From: CAZAQV01 sp964487255
GTDB lineage: Bacteria > Myxococcota_A > Polyangia > Polyangiales > CAZAQV01
Direction of reading: 5' to 3'
DNA length: 64,000 nucleotides
NCBI GenBank assembly: GCA_964487255.1
Contig: CAZAQV010000021.1
Span: forward strand, 1 to 64,000
The translations under genes were made by a program, and so were the position numbers. Positions 33,937-42,695 of the stretch are shown one piece after another; within the stretch, counting starts at the first letter, position 1, and each line of letters begins with the position of its first letter. The notes below the pieces were generated by a model. The model worked only from the letters and a program-made list of their open reading frames with translations. It did no database searches and had not been told where the DNA came from.

Positions 33937-34470
33937 ATGACTTGGGCCTGCAATTATGCGTCGAAAACCCGTTTTCGACCCCTCGTGCTCTCGCTCTTCG
34001 CTTGCGCGGTGGGTTGCGGCGGAGGCACAACATTCGATGGTAGCATGGTGCGCGGCCCAGAGCTCAGCTACCGGATTGGCTCCCCAGGGCAAAGCTGGAG
34101 CAAGATCGAGGTCAGCGACAACCACGTCGCGTGGCGCAGCGACGCTCGACCAAGCTCCATCATCCAGGTCAACGGCCGCTGTGACGAAGCGCTCGACATT
34201 CCACTCCAAGCACTTCGGGCGCACCTGTTGGTCGGCTTTACGGAGCGTGATTTTCGCTCGGAGGATCGCATCGACCTCGACGGACGAGAGGCGCTACGCA
34301 CGCAAGTGGCGGCCAAGCTCGACGGTGTCAGGCGAGAACTCGACCTCGTGGTGCTCAAAAAGGACGGCTGCGTCTATGATTTCTCGCTCATCGCGGCCGA
34401 TGAAACGGACTTCAGCAGCGCACAGGGGAGCTTCGAGCGAGTGCTCTCTGAGTTTGGGAGCGAACCGTGA
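33937..34470 (+). CDS. Hypothetical lipoprotein upstream of MlaE
   Basis: 177 aa. Signal sequence with VLSLFACAVGC (lipobox) then GGG. The mature part has IEVSDNHVAWRSDARPSSIIQVNGRCDE and ELDLVVLKKDGCVYDFSLIAADE, a pattern seen in small proteins of unknown function encoded next to MlaE permeases. Its stop overlaps the GTG start of the permease (GTGA), so they are coupled. The frame reaches 33739, but that part lies in the repeat. Confidence 0.7.
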   Translation: MTWACNYASKTRFRPLVLSLFACAVGCGGGTTFDGSMVRGPELSYRIGSPGQSWSKIEVSDNHVAWRSDARPSSIIQVNGRCDEALDIPLQALRAHLLVGFTERDFRSEDRIDLDGREALRTQVAAKLDGVRRELDLVVLKKDGCVYDFSLIAADETDFSSAQGSFERVLSEFGSEP

Positions 34471-35255
34471 GCGAGCCCGAGAAAAGCTGGATTCTCGTTC
34501 AAGCCGACCGTTTTTCGAGCTTTCTTGTCACCATGGGCCAGGTCACGATCCTGACCCGAGACGCTTTCGTAGCCCTCCTGCGCAACCGTTTCGAATGGCG
34601 TCCCTTCGTGTATCAGCTCGAACAGCTGGGCGTGAAAAGCATGGGCATCGCGGCGGCGACCGCCATCTTCGTCGGGATGGTGATGGCAATTCAGTTCGCT
34701 TTCTCGCTCGATAAGTTCGGGGCCAAAGACAGCGTCGGTCGAATTGTCGGCCTGAGTGAAACACGGGAACTTGCCCCCTCCCTCACCTCGCTTGTGGTTG
34801 GCTCTCGTATCGCCGCGGGTATGGCTGCAGAAATCGGGTCCATGGCCGTCACGGAGCAAATCGACGCCATTCGCGCGCTCGGCGCAGACCCGGTTCGCAA
34901 ACTGGTCGTACCCCGCCTGCTCGCCGCCATCCTGGCCATCCCCATGTTATGCACGTTCGCCCTTGTGCTTGGCGTGATCAGCGCGATGCTCGTATGCAAC
35001 GTCACCTTCGGCATCTCCGCTCCCTTCTTCCTTTCTACGGCCATGGACGCCATCCAAGTTCGCGACTTCACGAGTGGGCTGGGTAAAACCCCGTTCTTTG
35101 GTTTTCTGATCGCGATCTTAGGTTGTCACTTCGGCTTTCAAACGCGCGGTGGAACCGAAGGCGTCGGTCGTGCAACGACGACGTCCGTCGTGGTCGTCTC
35201 GATCGCTGTGCTCATTGCCGACGCACTGCTCACGCAGATTTTCCTGAGCCTCTGA
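34467..35255 (+). CDS. MlaE-family ABC permease
   Basis: 262 aa with about five TMs. VTILTRDAFVALLRN, VGMVMAIQFAFSLDKFGA, SRIAAGMAAEIGSMAVTEQIDAIRALGADPVRKLVVPR (the conserved EIG/EQIDAL cytoplasmic motif) are diagnostic of the MlaE/YrbE family, which moves phospholipids between membranes. No MlaF ATPase or MlaD gene is visible next to it, so partners must be elsewhere. Start GTG overlapping the lipoprotein stop. Confidence 0.9.
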   Translation: MSEPEKSWILVQADRFSSFLVTMGQVTILTRDAFVALLRNRFEWRPFVYQLEQLGVKSMGIAAATAIFVGMVMAIQFAFSLDKFGAKDSVGRIVGLSETRELAPSLTSLVVGSRIAAGMAAEIGSMAVTEQIDAIRALGADPVRKLVVPRLLAAILAIPMLCTFALVLGVISAMLVCNVTFGISAPFFLSTAMDAIQVRDFTSGLGKTPFFGFLIAILGCHFGFQTRGGTEGVGRATTTSVVVVSIAVLIADALLTQIFLSL

Positions 35256-35260
35256 CGCTC

Positions 35261-36145
35261 GTGTTCAGCAGCACCGCCATCGGGGAAATCGCCGCGCTGA
35301 CATCCGCCGCCTGCTGGGCGGTAGCGACTATCCTCTTCGCAAGACTTGGGGCGAGCATCGCTCCGTTGGCGCTCAACGCGCTGAAGTGCGCGATCGCGCT
35401 CTTGCTGCTCGTCCCCACTGTCCTCATCTTCGGCAAAGAGCAGGCTGCCATCCCTGCGCCCAACCTTTCGTGGTTGCTCGTGAGCGGCTTGATCGGCCTG
35501 ACGGTGGGCGACAGCCTGCTCTTCGCAGCGATCAATCGCATTGGGCCGCGGCGCGCACTGCTGATCACGATCTCGTCGGCACCCGTCACGGCCATATTGG
35601 CCATGCCGATCCTTTCGGAATGGCTGGGCCCCTTGGCCTGGCTTGGAATCGCACTGACGGTGGCCGGCGTCCTTTGGGTCATCAACGAACGCGCCACGCG
35701 CATGCGCTCTATCGAGGACAAGAGCGGAATCATTTTTGCCGTGGCCGCGGCGCTGTGCCAGGCGGGCGGCAATATCGCCACCAAGCTCGGCGCCGAGGGC
35801 GTGCAACCGATGTGGATGGCCACCATTCGTCTGTCCGCCGGGACGCTGGGCTTGCTCGCGCTTCTTCTCTTGCGCGCGCAGCTTCCATCCATCATCGACG
35901 CGCTGCGCGTGCCGCGACGCGCAGCAGGCGTCTTCGTCGCTGCCGTGATCGGCACCTATCTCGGGATTTGGCTGCAGGTCGCCGGAATCGCCAACACAGA
36001 CACGGGGGTTGCTGCGACCTTATCGTCAACCTCACCTATTCTGGTTTTGCCGCTTGCACGCTACTGGCTCAAAGACCACACCTCCCTTCGCGCTGTGCTT
36101 GGCGCTTTGGCGGCGGTGTGTGGGATCGCGTTGCTCTTCGCGTGA
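35261..36145 (+). CDS. EamA/DMT-family transporter
   Basis: 294 aa, ten TM helices as two EamA halves: IGEIAALTSAACWAVATILFARLG in half one and IIFAVAAALCQAGGNIATKLGAEG in half two. The internal duplication is typical of drug/metabolite transporters; substrate unknown. The GTG at 35261, 5 nt after the permease stop, gives the right N-terminus; the longer frame lies in the permease gene. Confidence 0.85.
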   Translation: MFSSTAIGEIAALTSAACWAVATILFARLGASIAPLALNALKCAIALLLLVPTVLIFGKEQAAIPAPNLSWLLVSGLIGLTVGDSLLFAAINRIGPRRALLITISSAPVTAILAMPILSEWLGPLAWLGIALTVAGVLWVINERATRMRSIEDKSGIIFAVAAALCQAGGNIATKLGAEGVQPMWMATIRLSAGTLGLLALLLLRAQLPSIIDALRVPRRAAGVFVAAVIGTYLGIWLQVAGIANTDTGVAATLSSTSPILVLPLARYWLKDHTSLRAVLGALAAVCGIALLFA

Positions 36146-36159
36146 TAAGCTAACTTTGG

Positions 36160-37125
36160 ATGAGGGTCGTTCTCGCGCTGTTATTGCTCCTTTCAGGCCT
36201 ACACGTCACCGACACGGCGGTCGCGCAGTCCGACTTCTGGCAACGTTTTTCCTCGCGAAAAACGGCGCGAGCTCGTTTGCTCGCACGCAACGCACTGCGC
36301 GTACTCAAACACGAACGGCCATCGATTCTCGACCCCGGCGCACGCCTCTTCCCTTACCGAGTTGCCGAAGCTATCGCGAAACTTGCCGAAGCTGCTCGAC
36401 TCGCTCCGGGCGATGCGGGTATTCAAATCGCATACGGGTTGGCGCTGGCGCACCACCGCGAGCACGACGCGGATGCTCGCCAAACCGCGCTCAATGCCTT
36501 GATTCGCGCGAAGAAGCTCGAACCATCTCGTTTTTCGCAAGAGGAGCTTTTCGAACTCGCCATCTTGTACTCGCGCGAGCAGCGCTTTACCGAGGCCATC
36601 AACACCTACGAAACACTACTGGCCAATGCGATCGAACCTGCGAGCATGACGACATTCAGCAACTTGGCAGAGATGCGCATGCTCAGCGGCGACTTGCAAG
36701 GCGCCATCGCCACCTACCGGCAGGCTCTTGGGACCGGGTCTTTCGACCCGGGTGCTGAAACGTTGGCACGCTGGGGACTCGGGGTCGCGCTCGACCGCGC
36801 TGGAGATCACCGCAAAGCGCTCTCGGAGGTCGAGCAGGCGGTGCAGAACAGTGGCGGCACGCTGCGCGCGCTCGACGCCGAGGGCGTGTTCTTCGAACCT
36901 GGTTACGAGCGCCATTGGTATCGCGCACTCGGTTATGAGTCGCTTGCCAATAGTCTCGGCGGTCTACGCAAGGAGGAGCATCTCTACTCCGCGGAGCTGG
37001 AGTGGGAGGCGTTCGTCAAGCACAGCAAGATTTCTACCCCATCGTCGCCCTGGCAGGGCCAAGCCGAAGGCCACATCAAACGAATTCGCGCCCTGCGCAA
37101 GCGTCTCCGTCTGCAGAAAAGATGA
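36160..37125 (+). CDS. Secreted TPR-repeat protein
   Basis: 321 aa with a cleavable signal peptide (VVLALLLLLSGLHVTDTAVAQ). Helical repeats follow: AIAKLAEAARLAPGDAGIQIAYGLALAHH, RFTEAINTYETLLANAIEPASMTTFSNLAEMR, DLQGAIATYRQALGTG. Probably a periplasmic scaffold. It starts 14 nt after the transporter gene and ends 31 nt before the next one, consistent with one transcript. Confidence 0.75.
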   Translation: MRVVLALLLLLSGLHVTDTAVAQSDFWQRFSSRKTARARLLARNALRVLKHERPSILDPGARLFPYRVAEAIAKLAEAARLAPGDAGIQIAYGLALAHHREHDADARQTALNALIRAKKLEPSRFSQEELFELAILYSREQRFTEAINTYETLLANAIEPASMTTFSNLAEMRMLSGDLQGAIATYRQALGTGSFDPGAETLARWGLGVALDRAGDHRKALSEVEQAVQNSGGTLRALDAEGVFFEPGYERHWYRALGYESLANSLGGLRKEEHLYSAELEWEAFVKHSKISTPSSPWQGQAEGHIKRIRALRKRLRLQKR

Positions 37126-37156
37126 CGGGCGATCGCGCGATCGGTAGCTTCTGGGC

Positions 37157-37759
37157 ATGTTTGCGTGGCGCGCCCTGCGAAGATCAACTTCGATACTCTT
37201 TCACCTCAGCCGCGAGCTTCATCTTCAGGCGGCCGAAGCCTGCATGGATCACAGTACCCGGCTGCTGAGTTGGGGACACGAGCAACTCTCTAACCGTGCG
37301 CGGAGTGGCATTACGATCGAGCGGCGTGAGGCACTCACCCAGCAAGAGATCGAACAGATCGCGAGCCAGACGCGCTTTTTCGTTCCTCCCGTCGAGTCCA
37401 TGCAACTACCCACGTTCGCAGAACTGGCCGCCCGTTGCGAAGCACCTTGCGCGTGCGGCGTCAAATCTGAACTCCGCAAGCGCGGGCGCCAGGAACAGCC
37501 GAACACGGAGTGTGTTTGTCACTTGCTCGGGGCCATGTCGGACCGATTTGGCGGGGAAACCGCGTTTCTCGCGCTACTCGAGCGGCTTCTACTGGAGCCA
37601 TCAGCCTCACCTTGCGTGCGCCGTGCGGCAGCAAGCGCACTTGGCGACAGCAAACACGCCAAGGACGTTCGTCGACGGGCACGCGGACAGCTGCAACGGC
37701 GGGTAGAATGGGAAGGTCGAAGTGCCGCCCAGCTCGAACTGATCTCACGCCTAGGTTAA
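37157..37759 (+). CDS. Hypothetical Cys-containing protein
   Basis: 200 aa, no signal peptide. Two clustered cysteine pairs (RCEAPCACG and ECVCHLLG) could bind metal or an iron-sulfur cluster; the rest is helical and basic. I recognise no family. It lies downstream of the TPR gene in the same direction. The stop is followed 11 nt later by the GACTCTTCGC box of the repeat family. Confidence 0.55.
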   Translation: MFAWRALRRSTSILFHLSRELHLQAAEACMDHSTRLLSWGHEQLSNRARSGITIERREALTQQEIEQIASQTRFFVPPVESMQLPTFAELAARCEAPCACGVKSELRKRGRQEQPNTECVCHLLGAMSDRFGGETAFLALLERLLLEPSASPCVRRAAASALGDSKHAKDVRRRARGQLQRRVEWEGRSAAQLELISRLG

Positions 37760-37767
37760 CCTGACTT

Positions 37768-37797
37768 TTTGACTCTTCGCCTCACACCTCATCGTGT
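37768..37797 (-). repeat. Partial intergenic repeat after a stop codon
   Basis: TTTTTGACTCTTCGCCTCACACCTCATCG: the reverse complement carries GATGAGG and GCGAAGAGTC, the two end boxes brought close together with no central hairpin. It starts about 8 nt after the stop of the upstream gene. Confidence 0.6.
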
Positions 37798-37809
37798 AAG
37801 CTACCGGGC

Positions 37810-38832
37810 ATGGTTGCGCGGGCGTGGGAACTGAGCGGCAGCTTCGGACTGGAGAACCTCAAGCTAACCAGCAGGGCGCCCAGGGCACTCGCTGCGGGAG
37901 AAGTGCGGCTTCGAATGCTGGCGAGTGCTCTCAACTATCGCGACGTGCTGATGATCGCTGGCATCTATAACCCACGCCTTGCGCTTCCTCTGATCCCCCT
38001 TTCCGACGGCGTCGGAGAAGTCGTCGAAGTCGGGTCCGAAGTCGATGACTTCTCGGTAGGGGACCGGGTTCTACCGCTCTTTACCCAGCGCTGGTTTTCG
38101 GGCGACCCCACACGCGAGGACATCGCAAGGCAAACACTCGGGGGGCCCCTTGACGGCACGCTCACGCAGGAGTTCGTGGTCTCGGCAGAGAGCGTCGTAC
38201 GGGCACCAGGCAGACTTGAGCCACCCGCTGCGGCGACCTTGCCGTGTGCTGGGCTGACGGCGTGGTCGGCCTTGGTCGAACACGGAGAGATCACGGACGA
38301 TAGCAAGGTGCTCATCGAGGGCACAGGCGGGGTTGCACTCTTTGCACTGCAGATCGCAAAAGGGCTTGGTGCCGAAGTGTTCGCGATCACCAGCAGCGAC
38401 GAAAAACGCGAGCTGCTTCAAACGCTGGGCGCGGACGCGACCCACAACTATCGAAACGACCCCGCGTGGGGCAAGGCTGCCCGCGCATGGAGCGACGGCA
38501 AGGGCGTCGACGTCGTGGTCGACGTCGGTGGCGCCCAGACCATCCCCGAGGCACTGGCTTCAGTCCGTCCTGGCGGACGCATCGCACTGATCGGAAACCT
38601 TTCCGGTTCAAAGAACAAGTTCGACTTGATTCCAATCTTAATGAACCAGATCCGGGTTCAAGGTGTTTTCGTGGGACACAAAAAGGGACTGCAAGCGTTT
38701 TGCAGGTTCGTCGAGCGCTCAACGCTGGAGCCAGTCATCGACCGCACGTTCACTTTCGACGAGGCACCGACTGCCTTCGCCCACCTCGAAGCCGCCCAAC
38801 ACATCGGCAAGCTCGTCATCGATCATCGCTAG
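37810..38832 (+). CDS. Zinc-type alcohol dehydrogenase/quinone reductase family (MDR)
   Basis: 340 aa. GroES-like N-terminal half (SALNYRDVLMIAGIY, PLIPLSDGVGEVVEVGSEVDDFSVGDRV) and Rossmann half with EGTGGVALFALQIAKGLGAEV (GTGGVA dinucleotide loop) and VDVVVDVGGAQTIPEAL. The catalytic-zinc Cys and the four structural-zinc Cys are absent, so it is a zinc-independent MDR member, probably NADPH-dependent on quinones or enals. Substrate unknown. Confidence 0.85.
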   Translation: MVARAWELSGSFGLENLKLTSRAPRALAAGEVRLRMLASALNYRDVLMIAGIYNPRLALPLIPLSDGVGEVVEVGSEVDDFSVGDRVLPLFTQRWFSGDPTREDIARQTLGGPLDGTLTQEFVVSAESVVRAPGRLEPPAAATLPCAGLTAWSALVEHGEITDDSKVLIEGTGGVALFALQIAKGLGAEVFAITSSDEKRELLQTLGADATHNYRNDPAWGKAARAWSDGKGVDVVVDVGGAQTIPEALASVRPGGRIALIGNLSGSKNKFDLIPILMNQIRVQGVFVGHKKGLQAFCRFVERSTLEPVIDRTFTFDEAPTAFAHLEAAQHIGKLVIDHR

Positions 38833-38847
38833 CTCCGCCCTAACCCT

Positions 38848-38913
38848 GCGAAGCCAAAGCAAGCCGACAGCCGGCAATAGAGTCTCATTGGGGCCCCGGC
38901 TCCCATTGAGACT
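38848..38913 (+). repeat. Half repeat unit plus near-palindromic hairpin
   Basis: GCGAAGCCAAAGCAAGCC (38848-38865) is the left half of the family. It is followed by an inverted repeat, AGTCTCATTGGG (38881-38892) with CCCATTGAGACT (38902-38913), one mismatch, 9-nt loop. Twenty bases (38894-38913) recur inverted and exactly at 43907-43926. Confidence 0.7.
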
Positions 38914-38996
38914 GCGAAAGTTGAAATATGGGTGGGTCGGGCTCCGTAGATAGGTGCAGAAGGGCCCAAGGCGGCCGGAAGGAGAGAGCTAAGACT

Positions 38997-39500
38997 ATGG
39001 AAGCACTTGCAATTGGAGCACAAGGACTGATCGCGGGACTGGTGATGATGGGCATCGCTCCCGAACGGCTGGCCAAGGCCAAGGCACAACTGGTCGCGAG
39101 GCCGTGGCACGCACTTGGCGTTGGATTTGTGGGTCTGCTCGGCGCCCTTGCCGCGATCGTCGCCACCTGTCTGACGATTATCGGCATCCCCATCGGTGTA
39201 CTCTTGGCGATTGCGCTTCCCCTCGTAGGCATCGTCGGGGTCGGCATCTGTGCATCGGTCGTTGGTGCACTGCTTCCTATCGAAGCCCTGCGCGACCAGC
39301 CCCTCAAGCAAGTCGCCGTTGGCGCTGCCAGCCTAGCCGTCGTTTCGCTCGTACCGGTGCTTGGCGCCCTGATCGGCCTCGCAGCGGCATTCGCAGGCGT
39401 CGGGGCTTTGCTCGCGAGTCGCGAACGGCCGCTCTTCGGGCGAGGTGGTGATGGCCCAGGTTCACTCGGTCCGTATCGCACCGCTGGCTACCCCGTCTGA
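38997..39500 (+). CDS. Small membrane protein resembling the anti-sigma C-terminal module
   Basis: 167 aa with about four TM segments. WHALGVGFVGLLGALAAIVATCLTIIGIPIGVLLAIALPLVGIVGV aligns by eye with the last ~130 residues of the downstream anti-sigma fusion (LHSLGFGVLGFFAAVILTVVLCITLIGIPIALCIIVV). RBS GGAAGGAG precedes the ATG at 38997. The end overlaps the upstream extension of the ECF sigma frame, not its chosen start. Function unknown; probably a partner or paralogue of the membrane domain encoded by the third gene. Confidence 0.75.
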   Translation: MEALAIGAQGLIAGLVMMGIAPERLAKAKAQLVARPWHALGVGFVGLLGALAAIVATCLTIIGIPIGVLLAIALPLVGIVGVGICASVVGALLPIEALRDQPLKQVAVGAASLAVVSLVPVLGALIGLAAAFAGVGALLASRERPLFGRGGDGPGSLGPYRTAGYPV

Positions 39501-39618
39501 GGCGCCGCTGATGATGCTTTCTCAGCCAAAATCGCTAAGCGTTTGGCGAAGCATCGCATCGGATGTGCCAGCGTCACATCCTGGTGCGAGATGCGGCGCA
39601 TTGCTAGCTTCTGTCTCC

Positions 39619-40182
39619 GTGGCGCGAGACGATCAGCACGGTGCCCCCGCCTCAAGCCTCGAGCACCGCGCCACTGGCGGCGACCAGGATGCGTTGGCAC
39701 GGCTTCTGCGTGAACATGCGCCAGCGCTGGTCCGCTTCGCGACGACCCTCGTCGCGCATCGAGATGCAGCAGATATGACGCAACGCGCACTCGAGCGTAT
39801 CGTCAAAAACATTGGGCGATTCGACCCCCAACGAGGCCGGTTCAAGACATGGGCGATGGCCATCACACGCAACGTGTGCATCGACCATCTGCGCAAACGC
39901 CAAGAGCTGCTGTCTCAAACGGAGACGCAACCCGACCCCCAAGACCTAGGTCCCCAAGCGGATCCATCACGCGCACTTGAGAACAAAGAGAACATCGTCG
40001 AGTTGCAGCGAGCGCTTCAGACCTTGCCTGAAGAGATGCGTAGCGCACTCACGCTCTTTCACGTGCACGGCGAAAGCTACGACGACATCGCGACTATCCT
40101 CGATGTCCCGAAGGGAACGGTGATGACCTGGCTTCACCGCGGCCGAAAACGACTCAAGGAACAACTGGAAGACAGGCTATGA
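39619..40182 (+). CDS. ECF-type RNA polymerase sigma factor
   Basis: 187 aa. Region 2 ALVRFATTLVAHRDAADMTQRALERIVKNIGRFDPQRGRFKTWAMAITRNVCIDHLRKRQ and region 4 LPEEMRSALTLFHVHGESYDDIATILDVPKGTVMTWLHRGRKRLKEQL are both standard. The frame is open to 39445; I choose GTG at 39619 because it gives a normal ECF length, but ATG at 39511 is possible. The stop overlaps the start of the zinc-finger anti-sigma gene (ATGA), the classic sigma/anti-sigma arrangement. Confidence 0.9.
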   Translation: MARDDQHGAPASSLEHRATGGDQDALARLLREHAPALVRFATTLVAHRDAADMTQRALERIVKNIGRFDPQRGRFKTWAMAITRNVCIDHLRKRQELLSQTETQPDPQDLGPQADPSRALENKENIVELQRALQTLPEEMRSALTLFHVHGESYDDIATILDVPKGTVMTWLHRGRKRLKEQLEDRL

Positions 40183-42014
40183 GCACAACCTCAGGTAAAC
40201 CATCCAATGCCACGCATCTAGACGAATGCCAGCTAGAAGCGATCGTCGCAGGCGATGCGGTGACCGAACAGAAAGCACACCTTGAGCAGTGCGCAGCATG
40301 CCAAGCGGCTCTGCAAGATGCCAAACGGCTCTTCAACGAAACCGCAAGCTTCTTTGCACAAGACGACGGCGTCGATGCCTTACTCACCCCGGATGCCATC
40401 TCGCAGATGGTCTCGCGAGCGATGGTACATGCTCCTCCCACATTTTCGAGACGCGCATGGTGGCTCAACATGGCCCTCGGTGGCCTGCTCACCAGCTTCG
40501 CGGGCCTGGCGCTGCTCGCGCTTGAAATGCCGCGCCTCATGGCAACACTTCGCTCGCTGGGTGCCTTCCGCTCTGTTCCCGCCGCCCTGTATCGCACCGT
40601 CGCCAACGGTGTCCCGGGCGGCTGGACGACTGTAGCTCTGGTGGGTGTCGCCCTTCTTTTTCTCATGGCGCTCCCCTTGGTGCGCTCTTTGTGGAACATC
40701 GGTTCAGGCATCGCGACCATGCTCGCGACGCTACTCCTCGTTTTGACGCCCTTCGCCGTCTCTGCACAGGACGAGGCTGTGGTGTTCGAAGGGGACTTCA
40801 GCGATCTAAACCCCGTCACGTTGCAGCTTGAAGAGGCGAACGTCGACGATGCGCTCGGGCAAGTCTGCGAGCAAGCCGGTCTTGGGTACGTCTCGCGCAG
40901 CCGTCTGCTGTCGTCGCGACCTACCATCCCGGCGCTACGACTGCGCAACACAGCTGTACAAGACGCCCTGCTCGCCATCGCAGGTGACGCGGCCATCACG
41001 ATGGAACGTCGAGGAAACCTGGTGATTGTGGAGGACAGCATCGAGGAAGACGAGCCGCCTGTCGAGTTCAGCGCTATGGCTCCTGCCGAGAAGGACAAAG
41101 TGGAAGAGGAGTCCGGCACGGCAAAAGGCGGAGAAGACGTTCCGCGCAAAGAGGTCGGGGAAATCTTTGCATTCGGAGAGAACCGCACCGTCGCCAAGGA
41201 CGAGGTCGCCGAGTCGGTCTCAATCATCGGAGGAAACGTCTCCATCGAAGGCCTGGTGCTCGAAGACGTTTCCGTGGTCGGCGGCAACGCAGACATCTCC
41301 GGCGTCGTGCAAGGCGATTTGGTCACCACAGGTGGCAATGCCACCGTATCGGGCCGCATCGAAGGAGACGCGGCTTCGATGGGCGGGAACATCGATGTCG
41401 TGGGCGACGGGAAAATCCTCGGAGAGGTGGGTGCGGTCGGCGGGAATATCAAAGGGCGCAACAAACGTGTCAAAAAGCAGATCAAGAAGCATTTCGGTCA
41501 TCGGGACGACGCGAACGATGATGACGAAGATCACGGCGACGGTCTTGGCAGCTTTCTGCGCTCCTTTATCAATCACGTACTTCTATTTTTAGTCGGCCTG
41601 CTGATGATGGGCGTGGCCGGCGGCCGCTTCGCAGAGATGAAGCGCGCATTGGCCGCAACACCGCTGCACTCGTTGGGGTTCGGGGTACTTGGCTTTTTTG
41701 CAGCAGTGATCCTGACCGTTGTGCTGTGCATCACGTTGATCGGGATTCCCATCGCCCTGTGCATCATCGTAGTGAGTTTCGCAGCGTTTTTTGTCGGGCT
41801 TGCCGCGGTCGCCGCCACGATCGGCCAGGTCTTGCCGATTCCTCAGCTTGCGAAGCGACCCATCGCGCAACTCGGTCTGGGCATCACCATTCTCTTTGTG
41901 CTCTCTTTGGCGCCCATGGGCGAACTCTTGCTCATCGGTTTGGCCACAGCAGGCTTCGGCGCGACCCTCGTCACGCGCTTCGGCGCCAAGCCTTATCCAA
42001 CCATCGTCACGTAG
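40179..42014 (+). CDS. Membrane anti-sigma factor fused to STN-like and GGN-repeat domains
   Basis: 611 aa. Cytoplasmic zinc-finger anti-sigma motif with H34, C38, C41 (HxxxCxxC); three TM segments (about 97-117, 150-168, 174-196); an STN-like periplasmic domain (214-285, LQLEEANVDDALGQVCEQAGLGYV... LRLRNTAVQDALLAIAG); a repeat block where GGN recurs at 351, 368, 385, 402 and 421 (17, 17, 17, 19 residue steps), suggesting a bactofilin-like beta-helix; an acidic linker; and a C-terminal four-TM module. Coupled to the ECF sigma gene. STN domains in TonB systems relay surface signals to anti-sigma factors, so a signalling role is plausible; the full combination is not one I know. Confidence 0.85.
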   Translation: MSTTSGKPSNATHLDECQLEAIVAGDAVTEQKAHLEQCAACQAALQDAKRLFNETASFFAQDDGVDALLTPDAISQMVSRAMVHAPPTFSRRAWWLNMALGGLLTSFAGLALLALEMPRLMATLRSLGAFRSVPAALYRTVANGVPGGWTTVALVGVALLFLMALPLVRSLWNIGSGIATMLATLLLVLTPFAVSAQDEAVVFEGDFSDLNPVTLQLEEANVDDALGQVCEQAGLGYVSRSRLLSSRPTIPALRLRNTAVQDALLAIAGDAAITMERRGNLVIVEDSIEEDEPPVEFSAMAPAEKDKVEEESGTAKGGEDVPRKEVGEIFAFGENRTVAKDEVAESVSIIGGNVSIEGLVLEDVSVVGGNADISGVVQGDLVTTGGNATVSGRIEGDAASMGGNIDVVGDGKILGEVGAVGGNIKGRNKRVKKQIKKHFGHRDDANDDDEDHGDGLGSFLRSFINHVLLFLVGLLMMGVAGGRFAEMKRALAATPLHSLGFGVLGFFAAVILTVVLCITLIGIPIALCIIVVSFAAFFVGLAAVAATIGQVLPIPQLAKRPIAQLGLGITILFVLSLAPMGELLLIGLATAGFGATLVTRFGAKPYPTIVT

Positions 42015-42035
42015 GCTGAGGTGATTGCGAAGTCT

Positions 42036-42079
42036 GGTCGGGCCTCTACTGCTGACTCTTCCGACCCCTAGAAAACTAG
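42036..42079. terminator. Hairpins between convergent genes
   Basis: GGTCGG (42036-42041) pairs with CCGACC (42061-42066), with CTAG-AAAA-CTAG (42068-42079) next to it; GGCCTCT and AGAGGCC form a larger alternative. They lie between the anti-sigma stop and the stop of the convergent lipoprotein gene. Termination is inferred from place and structure. Confidence 0.4.
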
Positions 42080-42630
42080 AGGCCGCGGCAGTTGTGGAAG
42101 GTGAACGCAAACGGCGTGTTCTCGTCTCCGGGCGAGGCAACGTTCAGCAGTTGGCCGACCGTGTTCTCGCCCGAAAGGTCGGTGCACAAAATCGCACCCG
42201 AGACGCTAGAGCCTTCGATGCGAAGCTTCGTGACCTGGCACGGGTCTTCCGCTGTGGGCTCGCTCGACCGACAGCCGCCGCGAAAATCGTTTTCGTCGTC
42301 GCGTACCTTGACGTTGCAACCGTTGCCAATGACCGTACCCGACCCCTCGGGGCTAAAAAGCGCGCCGAGCAGCTCGATGCCATTGGCATTGTCTCGATAT
42401 GCGGCGAAGGTCAGAAGGCGGTTTCCGTCGGCGGCAGAACTTGCGCTGCAGCTCACACGTGCCCCCTCTTCACCGTCGATCGCGACGACCTGAACCGTGT
42501 GATCGCTGCAACCGGTATCACAGCGAATTCGGTACGCCAAATCGGCCTGCACCGCTCCAGGATCGTCCGAACAACCCACGCTTGCAGCCAAGACCAAACC
42601 CACGAGGCATACCTTCGAACACCAATTCAT
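42076..42630 (-). CDS. Cys-rich hypothetical lipoprotein
   Basis: 184 aa. Start ATG at 42630 (MNWCSKVCLVGL) gives a signal peptide with lipobox LAASVGC. The mature part has about eight Cys spread evenly (YRIRCDTGCSD, RVSCSASS, GNGCNVKV, RGGCRSSE, DPCQVT, ILCTDL, FHNCRGL), suggesting several disulfides. No family recognised. Convergent with the anti-sigma gene. Confidence 0.7.
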   Translation of the reverse strand: MNWCSKVCLVGLVLAASVGCSDDPGAVQADLAYRIRCDTGCSDHTVQVVAIDGEEGARVSCSASSAADGNRLLTFAAYRDNANGIELLGALFSPEGSGTVIGNGCNVKVRDDENDFRGGCRSSEPTAEDPCQVTKLRIEGSSVSGAILCTDLSGENTVGQLLNVASPGDENTPFAFTFHNCRGL

Positions 42631-42695
42631 AGCGTCATTGTAGCGAGGCCCCGCGCGGCCAGCAACTTCGAAGTGATTTCGCTCGTCTAAGTCAC

